Below are positions 52,452 to 60,388 of a DNA stretch of 64,000 nt, in pieces (the first letter of the stretch is position 1; each line of letters starts with the position of its first letter). Source of the DNA: Eubacterium sp. (GTDB lineage Bacteria > Bacillota > Clostridia > Lachnospirales > Lachnospiraceae); contig JAEFAB010000022.1 of the NCBI GenBank assembly GCA_016292095.1, forward strand, positions 16,528-80,527, read 5' to 3'. The notes below the pieces were generated by a model. The model was not told the DNA's origin. It did no database searches and saw nothing but the letters and a program-made list of their open reading frames with translations. The position numbers were made by a program, and so were the translations under genes.

Positions 52452-53097
52452 TACGGTCACCTCCTTCGATATAATTAACACATTCAATGGCTGCATTCAC
52501 GCCGTGTGTAACAGCATTGGTTGTGATTGTTGCGGAACTGATTGCATCAATTTCATTATCCTTTGATGCCCCTGCTTTATTGTATACAAAATAGTCTGCT
52601 TTTTTGTCCTGGAACTGCTTTCTAAACCCATCTTCTTTTGCTTTCATTCCAAGACCCGGTGTTTCGCTTAAGGACAGGAAAGAAATTCCCTTTACTGTTC
52701 CGTCCTTCAAAACACCTACTGTCATCTGAAGACTTCCACCATAAGCTTCTTTATCTGTTACTGTAATAATATAGCCGATTTCTTCACCGCCGGCATCTTT
52801 CGCACAAACAGCACCGTCAATAACAGCATTGAACGGTTTAATTGTACTGATTTTTGCATCTTTTTCGTTTTTTCCAATCTGTTCTGCAATCACTTTTTCT
52901 GCAGCAGCTGCATCAAAGGAGGCAACTTCTTCATATTCTGCCATTTCCGGCATTACTTCTTTGAACGCAGCCAGTTTTGTTTTTTCTTCCTGCTCAGCTC
53001 TTGCGTCTTTTGTGACATTATATACAGCCCCTAAGCCCAATCCGGCAATTAAGGTGATTGCAAATAATATTAAAGTATCTTTTACCATAGTTTTCAT
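52444..53097 (-). CDS. rnfG: Rnf complex subunit G (flavoprotein)
   Basis: RnfG carries a covalently attached FMN outside the membrane. The 217-residue protein has one N-terminal membrane helix (about 7-27), the FMN_bind domain, and the flavinylation motif in AISSATITTNAV (S/TxAT form; the linked Thr is in SATIT). It follows rnfD with one base between and overlaps rnfE. The motif is intact, so flavinylation by ApbE, encoded elsewhere, is expected. Confidence 0.95.
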   Translation of the reverse strand: MKTMVKDTLILFAITLIAGLGLGAVYNVTKDARAEQEEKTKLAAFKEVMPEMAEYEEVASFDAAAAEKVIAEQIGKNEKDAKISTIKPFNAVIDGAVCAKDAGGEEIGYIITVTDKEAYGGSLQMTVGVLKDGTVKGISFLSLSETPGLGMKAKEDGFRKQFQDKKADYFVYNKAGASKDNEIDAISSATITTNAVTHGVNAAIECVNYIEGGDRNE

Positions 53098-53098
53098 A

Positions 53099-54076
53099 TT
53101 ACTGCTCTCCTTTCACAATACCGAATGCTCTTGGAATTGTATATTTTTCAATCAACGGAACCAAAAGGTTACAGAAGATAATTGCAAATGATACCCCTTC
53201 TGCGTTTGCACCAAAGGTTCTGAAAATCGCTGTCAGAACACCAAGACAGATTCCGAAAATATAACGTCCTCTTTTTGTAATCGGTGAAGTAGTATAGTCG
53301 GTTGCCATAAAGAATGCACCAAAGACCAGACCACCACCAAAAATATGACGTGCTAAAAATTCTACATCTGTGCTTTTGTTGAATAACATAATGCACACCG
53401 CAAATACTGCAATGTATGTAAGAGGAATTCTCAAATCAATGATTTTTCTAACCACAAGGTAAAGAACTCCCACAAGTAACGCGATTACACTGGTTTCACC
53501 AATGGTACCGGCGTAGTTTCCGATAAATAAATCCATAATGGATGTTGTGGTATCTCCTGCGTTCTTCAATGCAGTCAAAGGTGTGGCACCGGATACGGCA
53601 TCCACGCCTACAACACCCTTCGGAAAAAAGGCTGTCATGTCAGCTGCAAAAGATAACGCAAGAAAGCATCTTGCTCCTAAAGCAGGGTTCATAAAGTTCT
53701 GACCCAATCCGCCAAATAACTGCTTAACAATAATGATTGCAAATGCACCACCAAGAATTGCTTTCCAGAATGGGAAAGTACATGGCAGATTCAATGCGAG
53801 AATCATACCGGTTACAACGGCACTCAGGTCAAACAAAGAGTTCTCTCTCTTTGTGATTTTATTAAAAATCCATTCAGAAACAAGACAGGATGCAATGGTA
53901 GCTACAATCAGCAACAATGTTCTGATTCCGTATTTCGTACCGAATAAATTTGTTGCATTATAAATTCCGAAAAGTGCTGCCGGAATCATTGCAAGTACTA
54001 CATCAAGCATAATTCTCTGAGTTGTCAGTTTCGCCTTCGTATGAGGGCTGGAAGATACATAATACATTGATTTCAC
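53099..54076 (-). CDS. rnfD: Rnf complex subunit D (flavoprotein)
   Basis: RnfD is the large membrane subunit with a covalent FMN; it is thought to couple electron flow to Na+ or H+ movement. The 325-residue protein has about nine helices, starts with YYVSSSPHTK, and shows the flavinylation motif SGATPLTALK with its Thr, plus FGGLGQNFMNPALGARCFL. The ORF begins at a GTG (54076); an ATG nine bases downstream (54067) is an equally good start. It lies between rnfC and rnfG. Confidence 0.95.
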   Translation of the reverse strand: MKSMYYVSSSPHTKAKLTTQRIMLDVVLAMIPAALFGIYNATNLFGTKYGIRTLLLIVATIASCLVSEWIFNKITKRENSLFDLSAVVTGMILALNLPCTFPFWKAILGGAFAIIIVKQLFGGLGQNFMNPALGARCFLALSFAADMTAFFPKGVVGVDAVSGATPLTALKNAGDTTTSIMDLFIGNYAGTIGETSVIALLVGVLYLVVRKIIDLRIPLTYIAVFAVCIMLFNKSTDVEFLARHIFGGGLVFGAFFMATDYTTSPITKRGRYIFGICLGVLTAIFRTFGANAEGVSFAIIFCNLLVPLIEKYTIPRAFGIVKGEQ

Positions 54077-54078
54077 CC

Positions 54079-55392
54079 TTATCCTTTCCTACGTTCTGCC
54101 TGAACTTTACGTTTCATTGTACGTACAGACTGAGTAATATTTCGATTTGCCGGACAGTTGTAATTACATGTACCACATTCGATACATTCCATTCCGTGCA
54201 TTTTTACAAAAAGTTCCATGTCGTCTGCGTCTGCAGCTTGTGCAATCTTTGCACAAATCAGGCCTTCCGGACATACCTGTGCACATTTTCCGCAATTCAG
54301 ACAGTTGGTCTGTTTTGCGTGTGCCACTTCATCCACCTTAAAAGCAAGCAAAGCAGATGAACCTTTAATCACAGGAACATCCAATGTAAACATTGCCTGC
54401 CCCATCATCGGTCCACCGGATAAGACTTTTTCTATTTCGTCGTATAATCCGCCGGCTTCTTCCACAATCTGTGCATGACTCATACCAAAAGAAACAATGA
54501 AGTTTCCCGGGTTTTTCACGCCGTCACCGGATACGGTCATAATACGTTCTGTTAACGGTTTATGATATTTTACTGCCTGATACACGTTATATACTGTGTC
54601 TACATTGTCCACGATACAACCGGCATCAGACGGAAGCATTTTTGAATTGATTTTTCTTCCGGTAATCGCAGAAATAATATGTCTTTCAGAACCCTGTGGA
54701 TATTTTGTTTTCAAAGCAGCCACGGTAATTCTGTCTTCGTCTTTTGTTAATTCTTTTAAATGTTCAATAATATCCGGTTTATTGTTTTCTACAGCAAATA
54801 CCCCTCTTGCATTTTCAAAGAGGCTCAGCATAATTTTCAGCCCTTCAATTACTTCCTGTGGCTGTTCTTTTAATCGTCTGTAGTCTGCTGTAATATATGG
54901 TTCACACTCTGCCGCATTGACAATAACATATTCAATCGCACTGTCATCCTTTGGAGTCAGTTTTACGTGAGTCGGGAAGCATGCACCACCCAAGCCGACA
55001 ACACCGCAGTCTTTTACCGCATCACGAATTGCTTCCTTTGTCCATGGTGCCGGTGTAGCTTCATAAACAAACTCTTCATACTGTCCGTCGTTTTCTATAA
55101 TAATAGAGAGAACCTTGGAACCGTTTGGAACCAGTCTCTTTTCAATTTTCTTTACTGTCCCGGAAACAGAGGAATGAATGTTTGCAGAGACAAATCCTCC
55201 TGCTTCAGCAATCAGCTGCCCCTTCAATACTCTCTGTCCCACTTCCACAACCGGTTTTGCGGGAGCACCAATGTGCTGAGCAACCGGAATCACAACTTCT
55301 TCTTGTGGCAATAATCTTTTCGCAGGAATATCTTTTGTCAGTTCTTTTCCCTCATAGGGATGAATTCCACCTTTAAAGGTTAATAACGCCAT
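54079..55392 (-). CDS. rnfC: Rnf complex subunit C (NADH side)
   Basis: RnfC binds NADH and FMN on the cytoplasmic side. The 437-residue protein starts MALLTFKGGIHPYEGKELT, has a biotinyl-like N-terminal domain, the NADH/FMN domain with GLGGACFPTHVKL and NAAECEPYITADYR, an SLBB region, and two 4Fe-4S motifs, CLNCGKCAQVCPEG and CIECGTCNYNCP. I use the ATG at 55392, which aligns with the family start and follows AAGG; the ORF extends 20 codons more. It is the first gene of the operon. Confidence 0.96.
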   Translation of the reverse strand: MALLTFKGGIHPYEGKELTKDIPAKRLLPQEEVVIPVAQHIGAPAKPVVEVGQRVLKGQLIAEAGGFVSANIHSSVSGTVKKIEKRLVPNGSKVLSIIIENDGQYEEFVYEATPAPWTKEAIRDAVKDCGVVGLGGACFPTHVKLTPKDDSAIEYVIVNAAECEPYITADYRRLKEQPQEVIEGLKIMLSLFENARGVFAVENNKPDIIEHLKELTKDEDRITVAALKTKYPQGSERHIISAITGRKINSKMLPSDAGCIVDNVDTVYNVYQAVKYHKPLTERIMTVSGDGVKNPGNFIVSFGMSHAQIVEEAGGLYDEIEKVLSGGPMMGQAMFTLDVPVIKGSSALLAFKVDEVAHAKQTNCLNCGKCAQVCPEGLICAKIAQAADADDMELFVKMHGMECIECGTCNYNCPANRNITQSVRTMKRKVQAERRKG

Positions 55393-55462
55393 CTTCTCAT
55401 ACCTTTCCTTCAAATTAATATTGATCAATGATTTTTTCCTATTTTTTCGCACTCAACTCTAT

Positions 55463-55491
55463 ATTCTAATACTTTTCAACCGTTTGTTCAA
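55463..55491 (-). promoter_or_regulatory. rnf operon promoter
   Basis: TTGAAC (55486-55491), 17 bp, TAGAAT (55463-55468) on the minus strand, about 70 bp before rnfC. The region further up (55500-55570) is A/T-rich and shared with the divergent nuclease gene. Confidence 0.7.
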
Positions 55492-55576
55492 CGAAATATG
55501 TCTTCCTTTTTCTGTTTTTTTGTTATTTTTTTAACATTTTTAGTGTATTTTGGCAATAATATGCTAAACTGTTCTT

Positions 55577-56680
55577 ATGTTAGTATTTAGAGAAAAAGTG
55601 GATTTTACAATCGAATACCCTTTGGAAAAATTTTCTTCCAAAGACAGGATTTTGTTTTTTGATATCGAAACCACCGGTTTTTCAAGAGAAAAGTGTTTCA
55701 TCTACCTCATTGGATGTATGTACTATGTAGGAGATGTTCTCATGTATACTCAATGGCTTGCGGAAAACCGCAATGACGAAGCAAATGTTCTGATGGCTTT
55801 TCATAAGTTTATGCAGCCTTTTAATACCATCATTCATTTTAACGGTAATTCTTTTGATATTCCTTTCGTCGTTGCCAGAGGACAAAAAATTCATCTGGAT
55901 TTTTCCTTTGAGAAAATGCAAAGCGTGGATATTTATAAACCGGTATCTAAATTGAACCATCTCATCGGATTGGAAAACAATCGTCTGAAGACTTACGAAA
56001 CTTTTCTGTCCATTCAGCGTGTGGATCCGTTCAGCGGCGGCGAACTGGTGGTCCTCTATCAGGAATATTTAAGAACCAAAGACGGCAAACTTCTTCTGCC
56101 ACTGCTCATGCACAATAAAGAAGATGTCCTGAATATGGGAAAACTGATTTCCCTCCTGTCCATCCCCGATTTGTTATCGGGTAATTATTCCTTAGAACAC
56201 TATACTTTTGTTCCTTATGAAGACCACGCCGGAAATCAGCAGGTGGAATTACAAATTCAGATCACACCGAATACCGGAATTCCCGCACCGATTTCTTATC
56301 AGTACAACGGTCTTTATTTCCGGGCTAATCAAAACAGAGTTCAGATTACAGTGCAGCAGTTTTCCGGGGAGCTAAAGTTCTTTTTTGAACAATATAAGGA
56401 CTATTACTATCTTCCACTGGAAGACCGTGCAATTCATAAAAGTATTGCATCCTTTGTAGATGCAAAATATCGTAAGCAGGCAACTAAGGCAACCTGTTAT
56501 GAAAAAAAGAACGGATGTTATCTGCCTCTGTTTCAAACCACCGACTTGTTTCCGCGAACCTTCAAGGAAAACGCCACGGACCGATTGGATTATATCGAAA
56601 CAAAGGAAATCAATGACGACTCCATTCTTTCCTATGTACAAAATATTTTTGACGCACTGGCCGTCAAACCAAAACATTAG
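55577..56680 (+). CDS. YprB-like RNase H-fold exonuclease
   Basis: A protein of up to 367 residues with an RNase_H_2 (YprB) domain at about 20-200: FFDIETTGF holds the DEDD Asp and Glu, IIHFNGNSFDIPFV the second Asp, and HNKEDVLNMGKL the final His/Asp box. It probably degrades RNA or single-stranded DNA 3'-5'. The C-terminal part is unfamiliar. No ribosome site precedes the ATG at 55577, which is also close to any likely promoter; a leaderless message, or initiation at a GTG seven codons later, is possible. It diverges from rnfC. Confidence 0.82.
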   Translation: MLVFREKVDFTIEYPLEKFSSKDRILFFDIETTGFSREKCFIYLIGCMYYVGDVLMYTQWLAENRNDEANVLMAFHKFMQPFNTIIHFNGNSFDIPFVVARGQKIHLDFSFEKMQSVDIYKPVSKLNHLIGLENNRLKTYETFLSIQRVDPFSGGELVVLYQEYLRTKDGKLLLPLLMHNKEDVLNMGKLISLLSIPDLLSGNYSLEHYTFVPYEDHAGNQQVELQIQITPNTGIPAPISYQYNGLYFRANQNRVQITVQQFSGELKFFFEQYKDYYYLPLEDRAIHKSIASFVDAKYRKQATKATCYEKKNGCYLPLFQTTDLFPRTFKENATDRLDYIETKEINDDSILSYVQNIFDALAVKPKH

Positions 56681-56712
56681 AAAAGGATTCACATATTTCA
56701 GTGAATCCTTTT
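56681..56712. terminator. Bidirectional terminator between the nuclease and SASP genes
   Basis: A perfect 12-bp stem AAAAGGATTCAC with GTGAATCCTTTT and an 8-nt loop, right after the nuclease stop and before the convergent SASP stop. T-runs occur on both sides. Confidence 0.9.
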
Positions 56713-56724
56713 AATGTTAAATAA

Positions 56725-56925
56725 TTATCTACCACTCATCTGTCTTTCCTGAGCTTCAATCATCTTCTTAACCATCTGTCCACCAACAGAACCTGCTTCA
56801 GCAGATGTTAAGTGACCGTTATATCCATCCTTTAACTGCACTCCAACTTCAGAAGCACATTCCATTTTAAAACGGTTTAAAGCACTCTTTGCTTCAGGAA
56901 CATTAATTTTTGAATTGTTATCCAT
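56725..56925 (-). CDS. Alpha/beta-type small acid-soluble spore protein
   Basis: SASPs coat forespore DNA and protect it from UV and heat; they are degraded by Gpr at germination. The 66-residue protein has both family motifs: KSALNRFKMECASEVGV (containing the Gpr cleavage region) and GHLTSAEAGSVGGQMVKKMIE. The ATG at 56925 follows GGAGGA; the ORF's 15 upstream codons are dropped. A forespore promoter is expected. A CATAATA heptamer at 56989-56995 fits the -10, but I see no convincing -35. Confidence 0.95.
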   Translation of the reverse strand: MDNNSKINVPEAKSALNRFKMECASEVGVQLKDGYNGHLTSAEAGSVGGQMVKKMIEAQERQMSGR

Positions 56926-57038
56926 TATAATTTCCTCCATATTATTCATACTTGTTTTGCAACCATTCAATTGAAGTTGTTACACTAGTATTATGTGTAT
57001 ATCTTTCGATAATACACTGGAAACATTATGAAGGATTG

Positions 57039-57962
57039 TTATTTTTTGTAAGATTTCTTTGTAATCTTTGGATAAGAAAATACACCTTCCTGTAACACAT
57101 CTGCGTGTTTCGGAAGTTCCATATGGGTGGTTTTCAGTTTTTTTCTTCCACACAAAAACCACTGTTTTGACTTGCTGCTATCATCCCAGGTACAATCAAC
57201 GGCGTACCACTTCTTATTGATTTTCACCACGTTCCACACATGATTCTCATATGCACCATGCGGATTTTTTGCACGACCGTACACAACCATACAAGGAATG
57301 TCAAAATAGTCACATAGCTCTTTCATTGCCATGGAATATCCATCACAAACCGCCTTCTTTTTTACAAAGACACCGTAAGCTGTATGCAGATATCGATATT
57401 GGCTTCCGGACTTTGTTGCATTCTTATGAGAATACTTTGTGTTAGTGCAAAGATAATCATGAATAACTTTCAGTTTTTTGACTTTGGATTTGCTCTTACC
57501 AATCTTTTTTCTGATTATTTTAATGGCCTTTGTCAACTGTTTCTCATACAAGTCTTCATAGTAATATGCCTGATTCACAGAAAGTTTGACTTTCACGTCA
57601 GATATTCTGGATGAAACAAGGATTGAATCTAAAAAGACATTTCCTCCGGTATATGACAGTGATATTTCATTAGCCCAGTACAGTTGCGGGTTATCAAGAA
57701 ACAAGGCGGAATAAGCAATCAGCGAATTGTATCGGTTGGTTGAAACAGCTGACTCCATTGGAATCCCTTGGAACGACTGATTCAATTCCAGGGTAAACGC
57801 TTTCTCGTCTTGAAAGCAGAAATGATCCAGGAAAATCTTGTACAAATCCTTTTGTTCCTTATTCAATTGACTATAATAAGATTTTGCCGAAATATCTGTC
57901 GGGCCGTTCCAATTACCGGCCAGAAAGACAACCACCAAAAACAAAAGGATTTTTGATTTCAT
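57039..57962 (-). CDS. Secreted transglutaminase-like protein
   Basis: A 307-residue exported protein with a signal peptide at about 1-27. The transglutaminase-like core (about 165-285) has the triad: Cys in AVCDGYSMAMKELCDYF, His in YENHVWNVVKI and Asp in AVDCTWDD. Such domains act as cysteine proteases, cross-linkers or binding modules. The N-terminal half is unassigned. GGAG precedes the ATG four codons after murF, so it may be co-transcribed with recG-ddl-murF and act on the wall or spore envelope; that link is conjecture. Confidence 0.85.
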   Translation of the reverse strand: MKSKILLFLVVVFLAGNWNGPTDISAKSYYSQLNKEQKDLYKIFLDHFCFQDEKAFTLELNQSFQGIPMESAVSTNRYNSLIAYSALFLDNPQLYWANEISLSYTGGNVFLDSILVSSRISDVKVKLSVNQAYYYEDLYEKQLTKAIKIIRKKIGKSKSKVKKLKVIHDYLCTNTKYSHKNATKSGSQYRYLHTAYGVFVKKKAVCDGYSMAMKELCDYFDIPCMVVYGRAKNPHGAYENHVWNVVKINKKWYAVDCTWDDSSKSKQWFLCGRKKLKTTHMELPKHADVLQEGVFSYPKITKKSYKK

Positions 57963-57965
57963 CCA

Positions 57966-59327
57966 CTACTCCTTTAAGGTTGCAACAATTGTAGAAAACT
58001 TCATTCCGTTGGATGCTTTTACTAATACAGTATCTCCATCCTTCAGTAAATCCTGCATCTGCTTTTCAAATGCTTCTTTTGTTTCAAAATATAATACTTC
58101 TCCGCTGCCGGTTTTAGCACCTTCCGCGGTTTTCTTTGAAAGCGTTCCAATACATATTACCAAGTCAATATTTTCCCTGGCAGCAACACGTCCTACATGG
58201 TAATGTAATGCTTCTTCCTCTGTTCCCAGTTCAAACATATCTCCTAAAATAGCAACAGTACGTCCGTCAGCATTTGCCAACACTTTCAAAGACGCTTCCA
58301 TGGACATTGGATTTGCGTTATAGCAGTCATCAATCACAATACGTCCTTTATTTTCAAAAATATTATTTCTTCCGGAGATTGCCCGAAGTTTGCGGATTCC
58401 CGCATCGATTTCCTCCAGATTCATACCAAAATGAACCCCGATGCACAATGCTGCCATTGCATTGTAAATCATATGAAATCCCGGAATAGGAATTGTAGTT
58501 TCAAAAGTCTGATCATAATATTGGATTTTCACGTTCGTTCCGAGAATTCCATTGGCTGAATATTCCAATGCTTTCACATCCTGATCCGTTTCAATTCCGA
58601 AAAACACCGGTTTATTTCCATGCACTTCCTGTACATTTCTCAATTTATCATCGTCACCGTTTAATACTACAAAACAGTCTTCTTTTGCATAATCAAACAT
58701 TTCTGTCTTGGCACGGAACACGCCGTCTCGGTCTCCGAGATTTTCCAAATGACAGGTTCCGATATTGGTAATCACGCAAACGTCCGGACGAGCTACCTTT
58801 GCCAGGCGATGCATTTCTTCAAAGTCGCTGATTCCCATTTCAATAACGGCAATCTCATGATTTTCTCTGATTTTTAAAATAGTCAGCGGCATTCCGATTT
58901 CATTGTTATAATTCCCTTCGGTCTTCAGAACCCGAAATTTTTCATTTAACACTGATGCAATGATTTCCTTTGTGCTGGTTTTTCCAACACTTCCGGTAAT
59001 CCCAATAATTTTACAGTCCAGAGAATTGCGATAGAATTCAGCAAGATCCTTTAATGCCTGCCCTACAGACTCCACTTTAATATAAGGTCCTTTACATTGC
59101 TCCAAATCCTTTTCCGATAACGTAGCCAAAGCTCCCTTTTCAAAAACCTGATCAATAAAATCATGTCCATCCACACGGGCACCAACAAAAGGAAGATACA
59201 AAAATCCTTCTTCGATTAATCGGCTGTCCTTTTCCACGCCGGTAATTTCTTTGGTTTTCAGTGCCTCATCACCAACGTAAATTCCCCCGGTACATTTTGC
59301 AATATTTTCTAGTGTTAAACCTCTCAT
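57966..59327 (-). CDS. murF: UDP-MurNAc-tripeptide--D-Ala-D-Ala ligase
   Basis: MurF adds D-Ala-D-Ala to the UDP-muramyl tripeptide in the last cytoplasmic step of precursor synthesis. The 453-residue protein has the three Mur ligase domains, with the ATP loop GITGSVGKTSTKE, VIEMGISDFEEM, the NYNNEIGMPLT box and DDCYNANPMSMEASL of the central and C-terminal domains. It follows ddl with a 17-bp gap, so the enzyme that makes D-Ala-D-Ala and the one that uses it are coupled. Confidence 0.97.
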   Translation of the reverse strand: MRGLTLENIAKCTGGIYVGDEALKTKEITGVEKDSRLIEEGFLYLPFVGARVDGHDFIDQVFEKGALATLSEKDLEQCKGPYIKVESVGQALKDLAEFYRNSLDCKIIGITGSVGKTSTKEIIASVLNEKFRVLKTEGNYNNEIGMPLTILKIRENHEIAVIEMGISDFEEMHRLAKVARPDVCVITNIGTCHLENLGDRDGVFRAKTEMFDYAKEDCFVVLNGDDDKLRNVQEVHGNKPVFFGIETDQDVKALEYSANGILGTNVKIQYYDQTFETTIPIPGFHMIYNAMAALCIGVHFGMNLEEIDAGIRKLRAISGRNNIFENKGRIVIDDCYNANPMSMEASLKVLANADGRTVAILGDMFELGTEEEALHYHVGRVAARENIDLVICIGTLSKKTAEGAKTGSGEVLYFETKEAFEKQMQDLLKDGDTVLVKASNGMKFSTIVATLKE

Positions 59328-59344
59328 GTCACTCTCCCATTCGT

Positions 59345-60376
59345 TTACTGATATTTTTCCAATGATAATTCAACCAACATATTACAAAGTTCCGGAAAAT
59401 CAAATCCGATTGCCTTTGCTTCCATTGGAACCAGACTGGTTGGTGTCATACCCGGTAAGGTATTTACTTCCAGACAATACATATTTTCATCTTGATCCAT
59501 TAAAATGTCTGCTCTTGCATAAGCCACAACACCAATTGCATCACATGCCTGCTCAGCAATTTTCTGCATTTTTTCTGTCAATTCAACAGAAAGGTGTGCC
59601 GGACAAACGTCTTCTGTAGCACCGGCTTCATATTTATTTTTATAGTCATACCATCCGTTCTTCGGAATAATTTCAACGATTGGCAACGCTTTTCCGGAAA
59701 GAACTCCAACAGAAAATTCTCTGCCTTTCACATACTTTTCAATCAGAATTTCATCATCTAATTTAAAACAATTCTCAACTGCTTCATTAAAGTCTTCTTC
59801 ATTCTGAACAATATATACACCTACGCTGGATCCACCATTACAAGCTTTTACTACCACCGGATATTTTGCTTTCAAACGATGCGTATCAAATTCGTCGGTT
59901 TTCTTCAGCCATAAGCTATCCGGTGTTGGAACACCAAAGCCTTTAAACATCTGCTTTGTTGCACCTTTATCCATACCGATTGCACTGGCAAGATAACCGG
60001 AACCGGTATACTTAATTCCGTTTAAATCAAATGCTGCCTGACATAATCCATCTTCACCATATTTTCCATGTAATGCCATAAATACAATGTCTGCCTTCTG
60101 ACATAACGCAATAACATTTTTTCCAAAGAATAATGTTCTTGTCTTCTGTTCTTCTTCAATCTTCTCTGTGTAGGACTGAATGATTTCCTTCTCTTTCCGG
60201 ATATCATATTCTTTTTCTGCCTTTTCAAACACATCCAAATCATCATTTCCAAAATACACATCTAACATCACTGCATTGTGCCCGTATTCTCTTAAGCCGG
60301 CACAAACCATTGATCCGGATGTAATTGATATTTCTCTTTCAGTACTGATTCCTCCACAAAGTACAACTATATTCAT
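59345..60376 (-). CDS. ddl: D-alanine--D-alanine ligase
   Basis: Ddl joins two D-alanines for the peptidoglycan stem. The 343-residue ATP-grasp protein begins NIVVLCGGISTEREIS, which binds the first D-Ala, and has ALHGKYGEDG, VVVKACNGGSSVGV, YVKGREFSVGVL and the metal site CLEVNTLPGMTPTSLVP. The LPGMTPTSLVP ending, with its active-site Met/Thr, is like that of typical Firmicutes Ddl; no VanA-type change is evident by eye. It sits between recG and murF. Confidence 0.96.
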   Translation of the reverse strand: MNIVVLCGGISTEREISITSGSMVCAGLREYGHNAVMLDVYFGNDDLDVFEKAEKEYDIRKEKEIIQSYTEKIEEEQKTRTLFFGKNVIALCQKADIVFMALHGKYGEDGLCQAAFDLNGIKYTGSGYLASAIGMDKGATKQMFKGFGVPTPDSLWLKKTDEFDTHRLKAKYPVVVKACNGGSSVGVYIVQNEEDFNEAVENCFKLDDEILIEKYVKGREFSVGVLSGKALPIVEIIPKNGWYDYKNKYEAGATEDVCPAHLSVELTEKMQKIAEQACDAIGVVAYARADILMDQDENMYCLEVNTLPGMTPTSLVPMEAKAIGFDFPELCNMLVELSLEKYQ

Positions 60377-60388
60377 TTCTTTTCTCCT

